A DNA stretch of 64,000 nucleotides from Onchocerca lupi (lineage: Eukaryota; Nematoda; Chromadorea; Rhabditida; Onchocercidae): contig JAOVVO010000210.1 in the NCBI GenBank assembly GCA_028564675.1, positions 50,572-114,571 of the forward strand, given 5' to 3'. Position 1 is the stretch's first letter, and each line of letters begins with the position of its first letter. Under the pieces are notes generated by a model that was not told the DNA's origin, searched no databases, and was given only the letters and a program-made list of their open reading frames with translations. Both the position numbers and the translations under genes were made by a program. Shown here in pieces: positions 12,701 through 25,700 of the stretch.

Positions 12701-15700
12701 AAGATCTTTTTATATTTTTTCAAAGCAATGGGTGAAGAACTTGCAAAGTTTTGTGATGAGTAGCAAGGACATTTATATTTTTATTTATATAGATAACGAG
12801 TCAAAAGTCGGATGTTAAAAGGTCGTTTGTGTTGAAGTGTTGAATCAAAAGTTGGATGTTAAAATGTCGCCGAATGATACATCAGATTATTGATTATTGG
12901 AATAAATCACATTCATTGTGTTTACGAAAACACTGAAAACTAAAGGATATAAATGATTTACGGTCGATATGTATGCTTGTACACGTTATCATATCCTCTT
13001 GATTTTGCTGTTGTTTTTACCACTCATAATTTTATAATTTATGTTCAGAAATCTTTCCTTATCTAATTATTAAATAATTTCTCCTTCCATCTTCTTCGCC
13101 TAATTGCTGCATCTTTCGAAGTGGAATATTCCTCCACTCTTTCTCTCTTTGTCATCTCATTAAATCGATGTTACGGTTGTGCAATTATTTTTGATTTTTT
13201 AATCCATAACTGTCTTCTTGCAAAGTAGAAGCCTATCGTGATTTGTTCTTATCGGCGGGTATGCTTGAAAAATGTTTTGAGCAAATTTATTAATAATGAA
13301 TTTCTAAGGAGATAGTTTATTCTAAGTTAAATAATTTCAATTTCAAATACGTCTAGCCAAATGTATGTGTGCTGATATATTTACAAATAGCATATTCTTC
13401 CAGCAACAATGTTGTGGTGCCACCGGTCCCCATAATTATTATGATTCGTTTTGGTACAAAACTAATACAGAGCGTGGTACCATATCATTTGTACCGCAGT
13501 CGTGCTGCAAACAAGTGCAAGAAGCACGAGCCTGGTTCATAAAACCAGTTGATCCAATGTGCACCTCATATAACTACTATACTCCTGCTTTCAATAGTTC
13601 TGTCAATATTCAGGTATGATACTTGGTGTTCTTTTCGCATTTTTGGATTTAAAAAAGGTAATGGTCTCGTAAAAGTACATCCTAATACGTTCTAATTTTA
13701 TTGTCAGAATCTTCAGTCTCATGATTATCTAAGCTAAAAACTTATTTGCGTTCCAATTACTTAGTAGTGATGCCTTAGACGTCAAAAGTATGTTTGAATA
13801 CAAACTACCAACTACCAAAAACACACTATGATAGTTTTTTATATGGAGAAGCGTATCATTTGCACACTTAAATAGGTATTGTTTTGCAATGATGAATTAG
13901 GGAAAGTGATGAATGATGTCTAAGGTGACCAAATTACTGGAGACTGTATCTTCTTTTAATATTTTTTTTCTTTTTTTTATCTAAATTAGATTCACTTTTT
14001 AACTGTATCGTCAACAAACATAGCGACGACATGATTAGAAAGAGACGAACACTACTTGAATTATATAAGCAGATTCATAACATGAAGATATGTGGAGCTA
14101 TTTCATAATTTCGTGATTAAAAAAGCTCAGCGCGATTTCAAATTGGGCGAATCGAGCCATCTATAATTTAAAATCCCGAACGACAATTACAGCATGGTTA
14201 TTAAGCATCAGAAATAATTACGATGGACAAAGAGATCTTTCGAAAAAAAGAAAGAATTGCAGCATTAAAAACAATGTTGAATGAAGAGAAAAGCATGGGG
14301 ACAATGGAGAGACCTGAAATTGTCATCAGCATTTTGATGGCGAATACATCCGCCTCGTTATTTTCGCAGTTGAGGAGAGCTTCCCGTGGAAAAGTTGCCA
14401 TGAAAGAAGCTTTCAAGAAAGAATAAGGCTTATTTACCCGAAAAATTGGACATCTTCAACTTTGCACAGAATCAGGAAACATGCTGTGTGAATTATATTG
14501 AAAACTGCTGTGAGAATATTACTATAAAAAGGATAAAAATACACAAAACTTGGGATCTGTTTGAAGAATGCAAAATGTTGGGATATGAGCGGTTATGATA
14601 ACGGGCAGTGTTGATTGTAATTTTCCGTAAGATTTGTCTCAGATGGTTTAAATAATGCAATGAATTTCGACAACACTATGAGATCGGATGTGAACGAGAT
14701 GTTCGATGCTGATGACCAAAATACCGATCCTAAATGAAATGTGGCTTGTTTGCTTAGCAATAGTATAAGAGATGACAGGAGTTTACTGCTTGAAAATATG
14801 CGATGATATTGATATTTTTGAAGATTCAGATCTTTCATCTCTCCTTAAGTAAATCTGAAGTCTTCTAAAATTAGCACGAAAAGTAGTTGCTCAAAACAGT
14901 GAAGAGGTTAAGGGAAAGTAGAGGATGCCAAGAACCATACACAAAACGAATAAAGGCAAGCAATGACTAGGCGCATATTTCAAAAGAGCTTGGTTTCCCT
15001 TCATAATGTTCACATTATGTTTTATTACAGATCATACTTGGGAAGGATGGAGCGAACTTTTGATTTAATTTAAATTTATGATTTAAATAATGTTACGATT
15101 GGATTAGTACTGCTTATTGTCTAAAATGTAGTCGCTGAAAATTAATAATGTGGTGCTGTATTTGCATGAATGGGGATATTTATGCTCCATTGGTTTACTT
15201 GTTAATTTCCAAGTCACTTCCCGGAGATACCGTTATTGAGATAGGATTTTATAAGTGGAGAATTATTTAGAAATGGGACTATTTATCCATTCCTTACTTT
15301 CATCATTCCTCATTTGTAATCACTTTGTGAAAAATCTTTTCGTTCGCTTTTCTGTTCTTCCATTTATAGGGAACTGTGTAATGAGTTGAATTCTCGTTTA
15401 GTTATATGGACATAAGCAAGAAGTTTTGTTGAATTCTCGCATATACTTGTTGTTTATTCAGTTTACTTGTTAACAAATTTCTCTTTTCAACAAGTATTCT
15501 TGCTTTTTTTTTTTTAAAATATCGAGAGAGAACCTTGTGTACATCTAACTGCATGGACGAAAATGATGTAAGGGTGTGGTGAATTGCAAATATTCAAAAA
15601 GCAATCCTCATTTTTCCGTTGTCAGGACATTTTCTTAATTTTGTTTTCAAGAAATTTTTGATTAGGATGCAGAAATATGTGCCAAATTTGCAAAATCATC

Positions 15701-16206
15701 TTGAAATACAACTGCAGAAATGGGATATATACTCATTAAAACCAAGATAAGGGAACTGGTAATTAACTTTTATTTTGCTTGGATTTTTTGTGAATTTTAG
15801 GGTTGTCACGAAAAGCTGTTAGATTGGCTAACTGTCCAGACGGTCATATTTGTCTCGATTGGTTTATCATTTGCTGCATTTCAGGTATGGTTGATTTATA
15901 TATTTAAACTAATAAATTTCAAGTATGTTTCGAACTAAGAAATCAGAAAAAAGACTTAAATAACTTCGACTTGTTTAAACCTTCGCAATCATTCATTTTA
16001 CGACATTTTCTCATTCACAACCTTAATGGGATCAATTCGGACTGTGGTCAAAGTATATAATGATAAAATAAATGTGAAAACTTATGAGTAACATCACCTA
16101 TGTCACTTATGATTATAATAAAAGAACATTTTAGCTTATTGGGATTTGCATTGCTTTATCATTATCGCAGCATGTGCATGGCTTCTACTACTATATCACA
16201 GTATGA
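9735..16206 (+). CDS. Tetraspanin with alternative large-loop exons
   Basis: A four-pass membrane organiser of the tetraspanin family. Exons: 9735-9800 (ATG), 10188-10397, 10686-10760, then 10828-10929 or 11769-11888, then 12026-12253 or 13404-13613, then 15801-15884 and 16135-16206 (stop TGA). Every junction is phase 0. TM1 spans exons 1-2, TM2 ends in a GCCG motif, TM3 is exon 3, and TM4 spans the last two exons. The large extracellular loop carries CCG, a CC pair, a further Cys and the GCHEKL cysteine before TM4. The loop is encoded by two consecutive duplicated exon pairs; choosing one exon from each pair gives proteins of 272-284 residues, the usual family size. A possible poly(A) signal AATAAA lies at 16323. 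The short C-terminal tail ends after TM4 with no obvious sorting motif. The exact subfamily was not determined. Confidence 0.88.
9957..9994. repeat. Perfect 15-bp hairpin in tetraspanin intron 1
   Basis: The arm AGCTATCTTTGCTTT at 9957-9971 is exactly complementary to 9980-9994, around an 8-nt loop. It sits in the intron between the first two tetraspanin exons (9801-10187). Its role is unknown; it could influence folding of the pre-mRNA or be a foldback element. Confidence 0.9.
10828..10929 (+). other. Tetraspanin loop exon 4a
   Basis: This exon encodes 34 residues that start with FVGDELSVYL and end with LIDIIQYY, flanked by AG and GT and phase 0 at both ends. It fills the segment between TM3 and the CCG motif. 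It aligns with exon 4b (11769-11888): both begin with F, carry an L...Y pattern and end in a VT[PS]LID[IK][IL]Q motif. Only one of the two is expected per protein. Confidence 0.8.
11769..11888 (+). other. Tetraspanin loop exon 4b
   Basis: This exon encodes 40 residues beginning FLTNDFDQKL and ending VTSLIDKLQFN. It has AG and GT boundaries and phase 0 at both ends. It is the diverged counterpart of exon 4a, 839 nt downstream of it, and is only 137 nt from exon 5A. Including both 4a and 4b would lengthen the loop beyond the family norm, so alternative use is inferred. Confidence 0.8.
12026..12253 (+). other. Tetraspanin loop exon 5A (CCG domain)
   Basis: This exon encodes 76 residues starting EQCCGSVDY and containing PITCC and a later ARC cysteine, so it holds a complete set of loop cysteines except the common GC supplied by exon 6. 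Phase 0 at both ends. It shows the same motif order as exon 5B but little sequence identity beyond the cysteines. Confidence 0.85.
13404..13613 (+). other. Tetraspanin loop exon 5B (CCG domain)
   Basis: This exon encodes 70 residues starting QQCCGATGPHNYYDSFW and containing PQSCC and a later PMC cysteine, again a complete set. It has an NSS glycosylation sequon near its end. Phase 0 at both ends. It lies 1.15 kb after exon 5A and can replace it without a frame change. Confidence 0.85.
14223..14426 (+). other. Short ORF in the tetraspanin intron
   Basis: A 67-codon ATG-initiated ORF, rich in Lys and Glu, lies inside the 2.2-kb intron before exon 6. Local base composition is more balanced than the surrounding intron, and 14420-14850 is similar. 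I do not recognise a family. It could be a relic of a coding sequence, a nested gene or chance. Confidence 0.2.
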
Positions 16207-16705
16207 TCACTTCACGCATTTTCGTCGCAATATACACACTTCGTAATTCGGAATTTCGTTTATAGTTTATATTTTTCCGCTCGATCTCAAAAGTTTTTCA
16301 CTGTTAGAAATGAAAATATTTCAATAAAACCTTTAATTGTTCCACTGTTAAGTGCATCATTTACCAACGAAATTTGAATGTAATTTCGCCCTCAAAAATA
16401 CAAAATGATCTATGATGTTCTTGTACACAATTTGCTCTAGTATATTCTACTTCATCCTGGTATGCAAGTAGATCCATTTTGTGCATCATCTTTGTTAGCT
16501 GGTTAGGTTGGTTATATGGAGTGTTCCAAACTAGGATAGGATTTTGTGTTGTTTTAGTATCGAGAGTCAAAGCGTTTTTTTATAATTTTTCATTTAAAAT
16601 GATATTGATAGTCTCTTCTCTTTTTTTTTTTCAGTATTTAAGCAAAAAATGAAATTCTGAATATCGATTTTTTAAGAGTTCATTTAGACTAAGATTATAA
16701 ACAAA
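16207..16705. promoter_or_regulatory. Tetraspanin-TPR spacer with candidate trans-splice acceptor
   Basis: A 499-bp spacer. AATAAA at 16323, 117 nt after the tetraspanin stop, is a plausible poly(A) signal. A strong T-run ending in TTTCAG at 16634 lies 71 nt upstream of the TPR ATG. With no exon before it, this could be a spliced-leader acceptor, as is common in nematodes. This is inference; it could also be the end of a 5' UTR intron. Confidence 0.4.
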
Positions 16706-19700
16706 ATGAGTTCAAAAGTAGTAGGCGTCATCATAGGTAAATTTGAAGGTAATAGGCACAACAAGGTCTGTATTTAGAAAGATCGATATGTGATGTATAA
16801 AAGCTAAAAAATTCTGAATTATTTAATCTGTTGAAGTGTTCGTTGGTTGGCGTTGCTTCAATAAATGTGAAATTATTTAAGGTAAAAAAAGTGCCGCAAA
16901 GATTGATGAGTTAAACCATTGTTACAGATTTGAGTATGGTTAAGAAAGGTAAGAAGCATCACAAAAAAATTAAGAAGGTCAAAAGCAAAGACTTTGCGCA
17001 GACACTACTAGAGGAAAAAGATCATTTAAGACAGGAGGTCTCATCTGACGATCTCTCTAGTATAAGGAAACGAGTTGAAACACAGACTTTCAGCGACCTG
17101 TTGTGGATTAGCTCGAGAATCGAAAATATCAGCAGAGCTCCAGGAAGAATTCTTCGTAATGATGAAATGTGTCCCGAAAGTAAGACAACATTCTTCCTGT
17201 GACATTGGAATATTTTTGTAGGAGTAGATGGAAGTTGCAAATGAAAGATGAGGACTGAGTTGCTGTACTTGGCATTTTTTTATTAAGACAAGAAGCATTA
17301 ACGATCTTAGTGTTTACTGTTGTTTCTTACATATTTGAAACCATCTACAAAAAGAGCACATTATGGTGCATACTGTTGGTAGATATAAATGAGAAAGTTC
17401 GATGAAGTATTGCCATAGTAGGAAGCTGATTGTTTAAGTTATTTATGGATTGAATGAACAGATCTTGTAACGCGATAAGATCTTCAATGTACTACGTCCA
17501 TTGATTTTTTGATATAGTAAATTTTTTAGCACATAGAAATAGCATAGAAGAGATAGTAGGCGAGAGTTGTACTTCATCAGATATCAGAAATGAAAATAGA
17601 TTAAAAAAACAAAAATACATATTTGAGAGAGCAAATTAAGAAAGGTGCTTTGCGAAGAGATGAAAAAGATCTCTAACGCAGCGCTACATATGGATCTTTC
17701 ACTTTAAATAGTTTTTCTGTTCGGTGAAACTAATTTAGCACAGTATCTAAATACTTTAGCACAGTATTTAGCATTAAATAGTTTTTCTGTTCGGTGAAAC
17801 TAATTTAGCACAGTATCTAAATACTTTAGCACAGTATTTAGCACAGTATTAAAAAATGCTTTTCAAAATTTGAAAAGAAGTGCGTGATAGATTGTTTTGC
17901 ATCGATCATGCAGGGATGAGAGCGGTCCATTCGAATATAAATAATTTTTAGTAAAAATAATACATTTAAATATTTTAGATGCAGAGTTGAAGAAGCACAG
18001 AATAATAGCATCAGAGTACCATCGCAAAGGTGATCAAAAATTTCTGGAACAGGATTATCGTGGAGCTTATGCTGATTTTTTACATGCAATGAAGATACTA
18101 GGCGAACACGGGAAGATCAGTGATGAATTTGGAAGAGATATGAAATTAATACGAGTGTATCAGGATAAATGCTGCATTTGTTTCTGGATGCTCTATAGGA
18201 TCGAAAGAAATCAGGTCTTTTTTCTGCTAATTTTCGTTATCGGTAAGATGAAATTTTGATTGGATATGGTGGAAGTCTGAAGCTTGCACTAACATGGAGT
18301 TTAATTTTGACTCATTTTTTTCAATTAAAGTTAAATGATTATAGAAGTCATTTGAATAATACTATTATTATTCGGTATACAACTGACAAATTAATATTTT
18401 GCAATAATAAGCATTTTTCAATTCTCTATACTTTTCCAGAGTCATCTTACTAAATGTTTTGAATGCTACAATCAATTGATCGAGAAGGATCCCACTAATG
18501 CTTTTTGGTACAAAAGACGAGCAACTCTTCAACGCGATGAGTGTCATGCCTATAAATTAGCTTATAAAGGTTAGTTCTTTTCCGGTTTCTCATCATTATC
18601 ATATCAAGTCGTTTATTGATATATACCGGCTTTTGACCTGATCCCATATCATGATTGATCTTCTTACTAGAGAAGATTCATAGTGTCGTTCGTCTAATCC
18701 TTTCCAACCGTTGGACAACTGTTAATGTTTCATGCTTCTCTGGCCAATATATGACAGCCTGAAGCTTTCGGAATATATCTATCAATGTTGTAATATCGTT
18801 CAGCGTTACATCTTCGTGTCTCAATGAAATGTGCAAATAGAATTTCGTTTCATATATCATATTAAAGTAGAATAGCGCTGAAATATAGAAAGTCACTAAA
18901 CAAAAAAAATCTTTTTCAAGACCTAACAACATTATTAGATTTTGCATTATTTGCTGCACTGATGCAAGAATACCGTATAATAATGACAAAAGAAGAAGTG
19001 AAGGAAACCATCTATTGTTATCGTGAAACAGTGAAGGCGGCGTGGTCATTAGAAAAGGAGAAAGTAAACTTACTCTTTAATACAACATATTAAATTGCAC
19101 TTCCTACGGAATTCAGGAACACTAAGAACGCCTAGACATTCATTATATGCGTTCCAGACTGATAATGCTATTATTTACCTATCGGCATAAAGAAGACAGC
19201 CGTTTTGACAGATCAGGTTACCATGAATTTACATCCAAAAAGTTTGAACAGAAATTATGATACTGAAGTATCTTAACTTTTTTTTTTTCGCTCTCCCAAT
19301 CATTCATAAAAGTGATAAAACAGAGGAAAAGAACTGAAACTTGGATAGACATGGATTTGCAAATAAAAGGTGAACATTTAATAATGCATGGAATAGACAA
19401 TATAAGTTTAATTGCTGTTTATCGGCTTAAAGTTCTCTTGTTCGAAGTTGTTAAAAGCAATCTTATTACCGTATTGCTTTTCATCATCAAATTTATCATT
19501 ATTTCCATTCATTCATCTTAACTGGGACAGTTTGCATAGTTTCAGAATAAACCCATTGTAGTCGAAAAAAAAAAAAAACGCACTATTGCATTGTTATTCA
19601 GTTAACGAGGTCTCGTAATTTAGCTGGAGACCAGAAGGCCTTTCCTAACTTCGGATTGGATAAATTTATGGGTTCTATGTCCATGTGACGATGTACTACT

Positions 19701-22700
19701 CGAAGACATGTTATCTGTTCATGAAGAAGACAACAATCCTGAGAATAAATCCACACTCACTGAAAGGTTACAATTTCCATTTTATTTATCTAATTTCAAA
19801 ATTTCCCTCAATGACTACAATAATTCTAGTCGTACGACGATTTTTGGACAAATTGATTAACGAAATTGACTGATCACTGAGTTGCATCCGACTTTTATGT
19901 GACAGCACGTCTTCGTGGTCTTCTGGAACGACTATGATTTATCTCATTAAGATTCTACTGCTTAGTCTTCTTAGGCGATGATAGAATATTGTTTTTTTGA
20001 TCATTTTCGTATTTATCCCGATAGCTACCTTTGCTCTCAGAATCATAAAAATTCTACAAACAAGCATATTTAGCGAAGATTTCTGTCATTTTCCCTTTTT
20101 ACACATATGTATGGGAAGAAGAGAAAGGGAGGGGAGAGAAAGAGAGAAAGAAATGGAGAAGATATACATAAATATATGTATATCAGATTCAAAAAAGCTT
20201 ATTTGGATTGATCTTAAACTATTTCAGTGCTTATAAAGATGCTCTGAAGCAAACTGCCCGAGGATATCACAGTCTAGCTGTTAGCACATTACTTGATGCA
20301 TACACAAACGGCCAAGAAACGTATCGATCTGAAGCATTTCTGCTGCTTTCGTTAATTTATTCGCAATTGCATGAGAATGAGGTGAAGGCCTTCCAAATAC
20401 GTCGTTTAAAAAATAATTGAAGAAAAACTTTCAAGATTTTGATTTTCTCGATATTAATAAAATCCGAACACACGCTTATATATACTTGCATATCATCCGT
20501 GTTCAAAACTGCACACATTTGTTGTTGCTCAATTAGCTGGTAGTTCCCCTGATGTTTTTGATCTGTATTAGAGTCTTCGAGGTAAAAAAATTGGTAACAT
20601 AAATTTCAGGTGGAATATTATTTGGATACTTTCATAGACTTTTGGGAAGTTGATCAATTCAAGGTGTCAGTTCATCGACGGAAGCAAATTTTTATGCGAT
20701 ATATGAGTTTAGCACGCGCTCTATTAGTGTCGCCTTTAGAGTAAGTGAAGTAGATGATTTGTTGTATAAAAAGACAATTTTAAATTATCACCTGATACTA
20801 TCATTCAAGGCAACTGAAAATATTTTCCAAAACGAACAATATTTCAAACCATCGCTTCCTTGTGGACTGGGTTGCATGTTCTATCCATTCTTAGGTTATA
20901 TTAATCAAACATTAAGGTGTTGCACATGAAGCGCTTTTCAAAATAGATCGTAAATGTCGCTTAGATCTGTTTTTTCCAAAAGTGTCTCTATTGTCTTGGA
21001 AATCGATTTAACATCCTTACATTCGATGTAATTTTTGAACATTAACGGGATTACACCAAATGCAATGTTTTTTAAAGGAATCTCGACTTGTCAATGTTCA
21101 CAGCCAAAGAACAAGCACAATTTTATACACAGACAGCGCTCACAGTAGCCTTGCGCCTGCAACTTTTGGGAGGTAAAGATTGGATGCAGAAGGATGTCTC
21201 GAACATGACCAAGTTGGAGAATATTGAAAAGTTGTGTGATCGAGCTATTAAAGCCGACAAACAGTCTTTGCAAAGTGGGTTAGTTCAACAGATTTCATCT
21301 ATTGCTGTGCCGGATGCCTCCTAGAGATATTCTACGGCTGAAACCTTCGAATTGAAAACATTTGCCAAAAAATATGTGACATTCCCTGGAACATTCGTGC
21401 GACGATATTCATGTTACCGAGGTTGCTGCACTGCAGAAATCTATCCCAACATGTATATTTCTGGCTTCTCTTTGTTCCTCATCATACTTTCAATAGTTGT
21501 ATTTATAGTTGCATCTTCTGCACAAATTTAGACAATTGAAGCAGATCACATTGCTTCCCATCATCTCTTGTTCCATTTTCCAGCTTCTATCGCAGTGTAC
21601 ACCAATATATGCTGGCAGAAATGCGATATGTGACCAAAAAAAAAAAATTAATTTGGAAAAAGATTAGTTGAAAAAAATTAATTAGTATAACAGCAGTAAT
21701 CTTGTTAAAGTGAAGTAAAATATATCTGTGTTTAGCATGCTAAGAGAATATACGGTGATGATGATATCAGTAATTGATAACGCAAGGAGTGACTCTGTCC
21801 GTAACGCTCTTTTGACAATGACAGAATACCTTGAAGCAAATCAGCGGCATTTTGAAGCTGACCATCACTATTCTTTTGCTTCATGGTGTCTTTTTTCTGT
21901 AAGTGCCACACACTTTTAAATTCTTGTGATAATTAAGTAATTAATTTCCTTATGATTGCATGGCCCTATAATTATGCTGCCATTTTAGTTGACATTCAGA
22001 TATCCTACAAATATGGAAATGATTTGAGACAACTTCCGAATAATTTGCTAAAGTTGGCTTGTGTTATTAATTCATTATTCTGATACTCTCAAGACATAGT
22101 AAGCATTTCCAGGCTTTTTTTGTTGTTGAATGCATTGATGAAGCGATAAAATATGGCAAAGTACTAGAGAAATATTTGTTCTTCCCTGGTTTTGTTTCAT
22201 CTTTTCTTATGTGAGTTTTCCTTCTGTTTTTCTAACTTCGTTCTGATTTATTTCGAAGTGAATGGCTTGTTGCTACGAGCTATAAAGTTGATTATGCATA
22301 GATTTTCAGCGAGAAGGAATGTCGAATAAAAGAAAATATGGATACAGAAAGTGTGTTGAAGTGTATAAACAAAGTTGAAGAACGATTGAGCAATGACCCC
22401 GAAAATTTTCGTTTGTATTTAAACATTGCTGAATTCTACTATCATTTGTTAGTATTTTTCAATTTTTGCTTTTCTTACGTGTTTGAATTTACGGCTCTTG
22501 ATATATTTTTATACATTACTACGGTATGACCAGAGCTTAGGATTACTGAGATATTTTCTGAAAAGAAATTTTCCTTTTTTCCAAAAAAAAATTTTCCTTT
22601 GCTACTATGTCAATTGTTCCTACCTAATAATTGTCGTTCTTTTTGCCCACAGCCACATGATTTCATATCTCAAATCCCAGTATTTCTGATTTTTTCTGTT

Positions 22701-25700
22701 ATTGTTCTCTAATTTGGTTATCTTCTAGTATCTATCAGCAGACATTTTTCGTGTTTCGTGTTATACTGCATTTTTCACTGTTTATTTGAAATTACAGAAT
22801 ATTTTAAGCTTTTATTTTCACTTCCTATCATTTTCTAGTACCCAATATTTTGGTTGCTTTTTCCACAATTGCTATTTTCCATTTGCAAGAAAATTTTTAG
22901 CATATTGCATCTGCTCCGAAATCTGCCGATATTCGTCACTTTATGCGAATTTCTGCAACTGCTAATAAGACCACCAATTGATTTTATTAGAGAAAAATCG
23001 ACATTTGTTATGAATTGGTAGTCTTTTTAATTTTTGCTTTGAAATAATTTGTGTTTAATATCTGATCTTATTCCGCTAATACTAAATCTTTGGCTCCTTT
23101 TTCAAGGTTTCAGATCTCAGCTATAACTATTCTTTTCTTGTAAACTTTTCCATCAGTGATCAATAATTTCTTTTTTCCAGCCTTGATTAATCTTCACCAC
23201 CTTCCTATACTTGTCCGTTTTCTCGTTATCTGTTTGAGACTTCCTAATGAACCTGGTTTGGCATTTTTTTAATTCATATTAATGTAATCCTCAATAATTC
23301 CTTCTTTCCTTCATTAATCTCTTTTATTCTAAATAAACTTGTTGCATCATTTGTCCGAAATAGTTACATGATTTGAAGTTATTAAGTTATCTTCCCTTAT
23401 CCAATTTTTTGACTCGTTTTCAGTTGTATCTGAGCAATATTGATTACTGGAATTTGCTCATATGTTTATTATCTGAAGAGTATATCTTTATTGATTTTAC
23501 CTTAATATTTCAGCACTTTTCTAATTCTTCTTGAGTAGCGAGTATTAATTTTTTTTTTCTATCACAGCGTAAGTTTGAAGAATTTCTAAATATTTATGAC
23601 ACTAGATGTGAGTATAATCCTTAGATATTAGTAAATATGGTTACTGTAATTTTTGTTTTATATGCTTCATTTTCAAGTCCTCCATAATTATTAAATGACA
23701 GAATTGTTTATAATTTAGAAATATCATGGAAGAAGCAAGCTTAAACGCAAACTTAGCTATAAAATACTGGCCAGTTCATATCTTTCAAGGGCGGTTGGAA
23801 CAGCTGGTAAGAAATGCAGTCGTGCTGGAAACTCTTGCGGAAGTTGAAAAGGAAGTCAGAAGCATAAAAACTTGTACGGAAATTATTATCATTACTGATG
23901 TTAATTTGAAATTGATGTGGAAGACATGAACGATCTATATTCAGTTGCTGAAATGGAGAAGCACCTGCAGGAAACGTCAGCTACGGACTATATAGATTCA
24001 GGAGTATCTGATAGTATTAGCGAAATATATGGAAAAGAAGACCCCGCAAATGATGAGCCAGAAGAGCTCAGTAAGTTTCTTATATTAAGTTTTGTTTGTC
24101 CATTTCCATTCATCAGTTTTTCTGCTTTGTATCCACCCGCGATTCGAAATCGATATTTCATTTGAAAGGAGGACCATTATAGACCTCCATCTGCATTTAT
24201 TAGGGTTTTTAAATAGGATATACATGATTCTAAAAAATATCATTAAGCGATACGGTATCACAGATGATAAAGAGGTGGGTGGAAGCTGTCATTGACATTG
24301 CTATGATAGATTTGGTAACATAATTGGTAACAGAAAATGTGTTGTTATGGAAAATAGTCTTGAATAGGCACTGTTTAAATTATCAGAAAAGATAATTCGA
24401 ATAAAGATAAAACTACTTTGCATATTTCATTATTCTTGATAATCCTGATTTGATATTTTATAATAATTTAATTCTACACTATCATACAAGAATCTTATTA
24501 CAACAGAATGAACGCCTTACTGTCACAAGTTCGATTTTCAATCGTTTTCTTATTCAATCAATTTCAAAATATTCGAAACAGGAGTCGAAACGCTGATAGA
24601 TACTAGCTGAATATTATCTGTTTAGCACCGATCTTTTCTTGTCTAATTTCTAGAAAAATCAGTTCCAAGATATTTTCTACGTTTTCATCAGGCTGCCAAT
24701 AATTCGAACCATCTTCCCATAAACACCATTCTGCTTTCTCGGCTTCCGAAGGCATGTTTATCGCAATATTCAGTCATATTTCAAAATGAAACATTCTTCA
24801 TCGAGTTTCGCCTAATTCGCCATAGATTAAAACCCATCCGAGTCCATCGGAGATCTCTTCATTCATTGAAATTTTTCGCTATTTATTGTACTTTATAAAA
24901 GTTAATTTTATATCTCGAATTGCACAATGTTTGCAGGTAGAGAAATTACGGCAGAAGAATTCTCGGATACCTTGGCTAATATAGCAATATCAGAAGCAGG
25001 TGAATAGAAGATTCTCAGGATGTGACATCCTACAATTCAAGCAAACACAGATATGTTCAAAAAGTTCAGATGAAGCTGATGACTCAGATGGCTAACTATC
25101 CAATAACTGTAGTTTTTAAAAATTCTTTTCTTGTATAGTTGAAGAGAATTCAATTATGAAAATATACTATTGTTCTAAAGAAATTTGATTGGCAGCATAG
25201 CTGCAGTTAATTCTTGTATCTAATTGGTGATATACAGTGTGCCAGAAAATCACTGTTGTCATTCTTTCCCAACATTTTAAATTTTTTTTAACCTCAGAAA
25301 GTAATCTGGATTGAATAGATTTCCCGAAAAACTTGAGATATTGCACAAATGTTTGCAAAAAAGTGCTAAACAGGCTAGGAGAGAGTTCGATTTCAGTGAT
25401 TTAAAGAAGTGACATTTGTCTTCAGCGGTGTGTGTTTTGTTTCGTATAATTTTTGCTATAACAGTGTATTTTCGTTGCTATTGTCAGCTGTATTGTTTTT
25501 ACTGTGTTTCCGGAATATTCAGTTCATAGATAAATGAAAAATACCATGTTCATGTATATTGTTTCATCCATAAAATATATTTGCTGTTTCACAGAATAAA
25601 TGCTGGTGAAATTTTTTTTTTCTTTTAAACGAAGTAAACAGTCTAAACAAATTTCAAGGATATCTCCCTCTGAAATTTCTCGGAAGGGAAGGGATTTTGG

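Noticed and set aside
10828..13613. A tetraspanin with a doubled large loop including all four exons
   Set aside because: It would give a loop of about 220 residues with two full cysteine sets. The pairwise resemblance of exons and the phase-0 boundaries fit alternative use better, though transcripts are needed.
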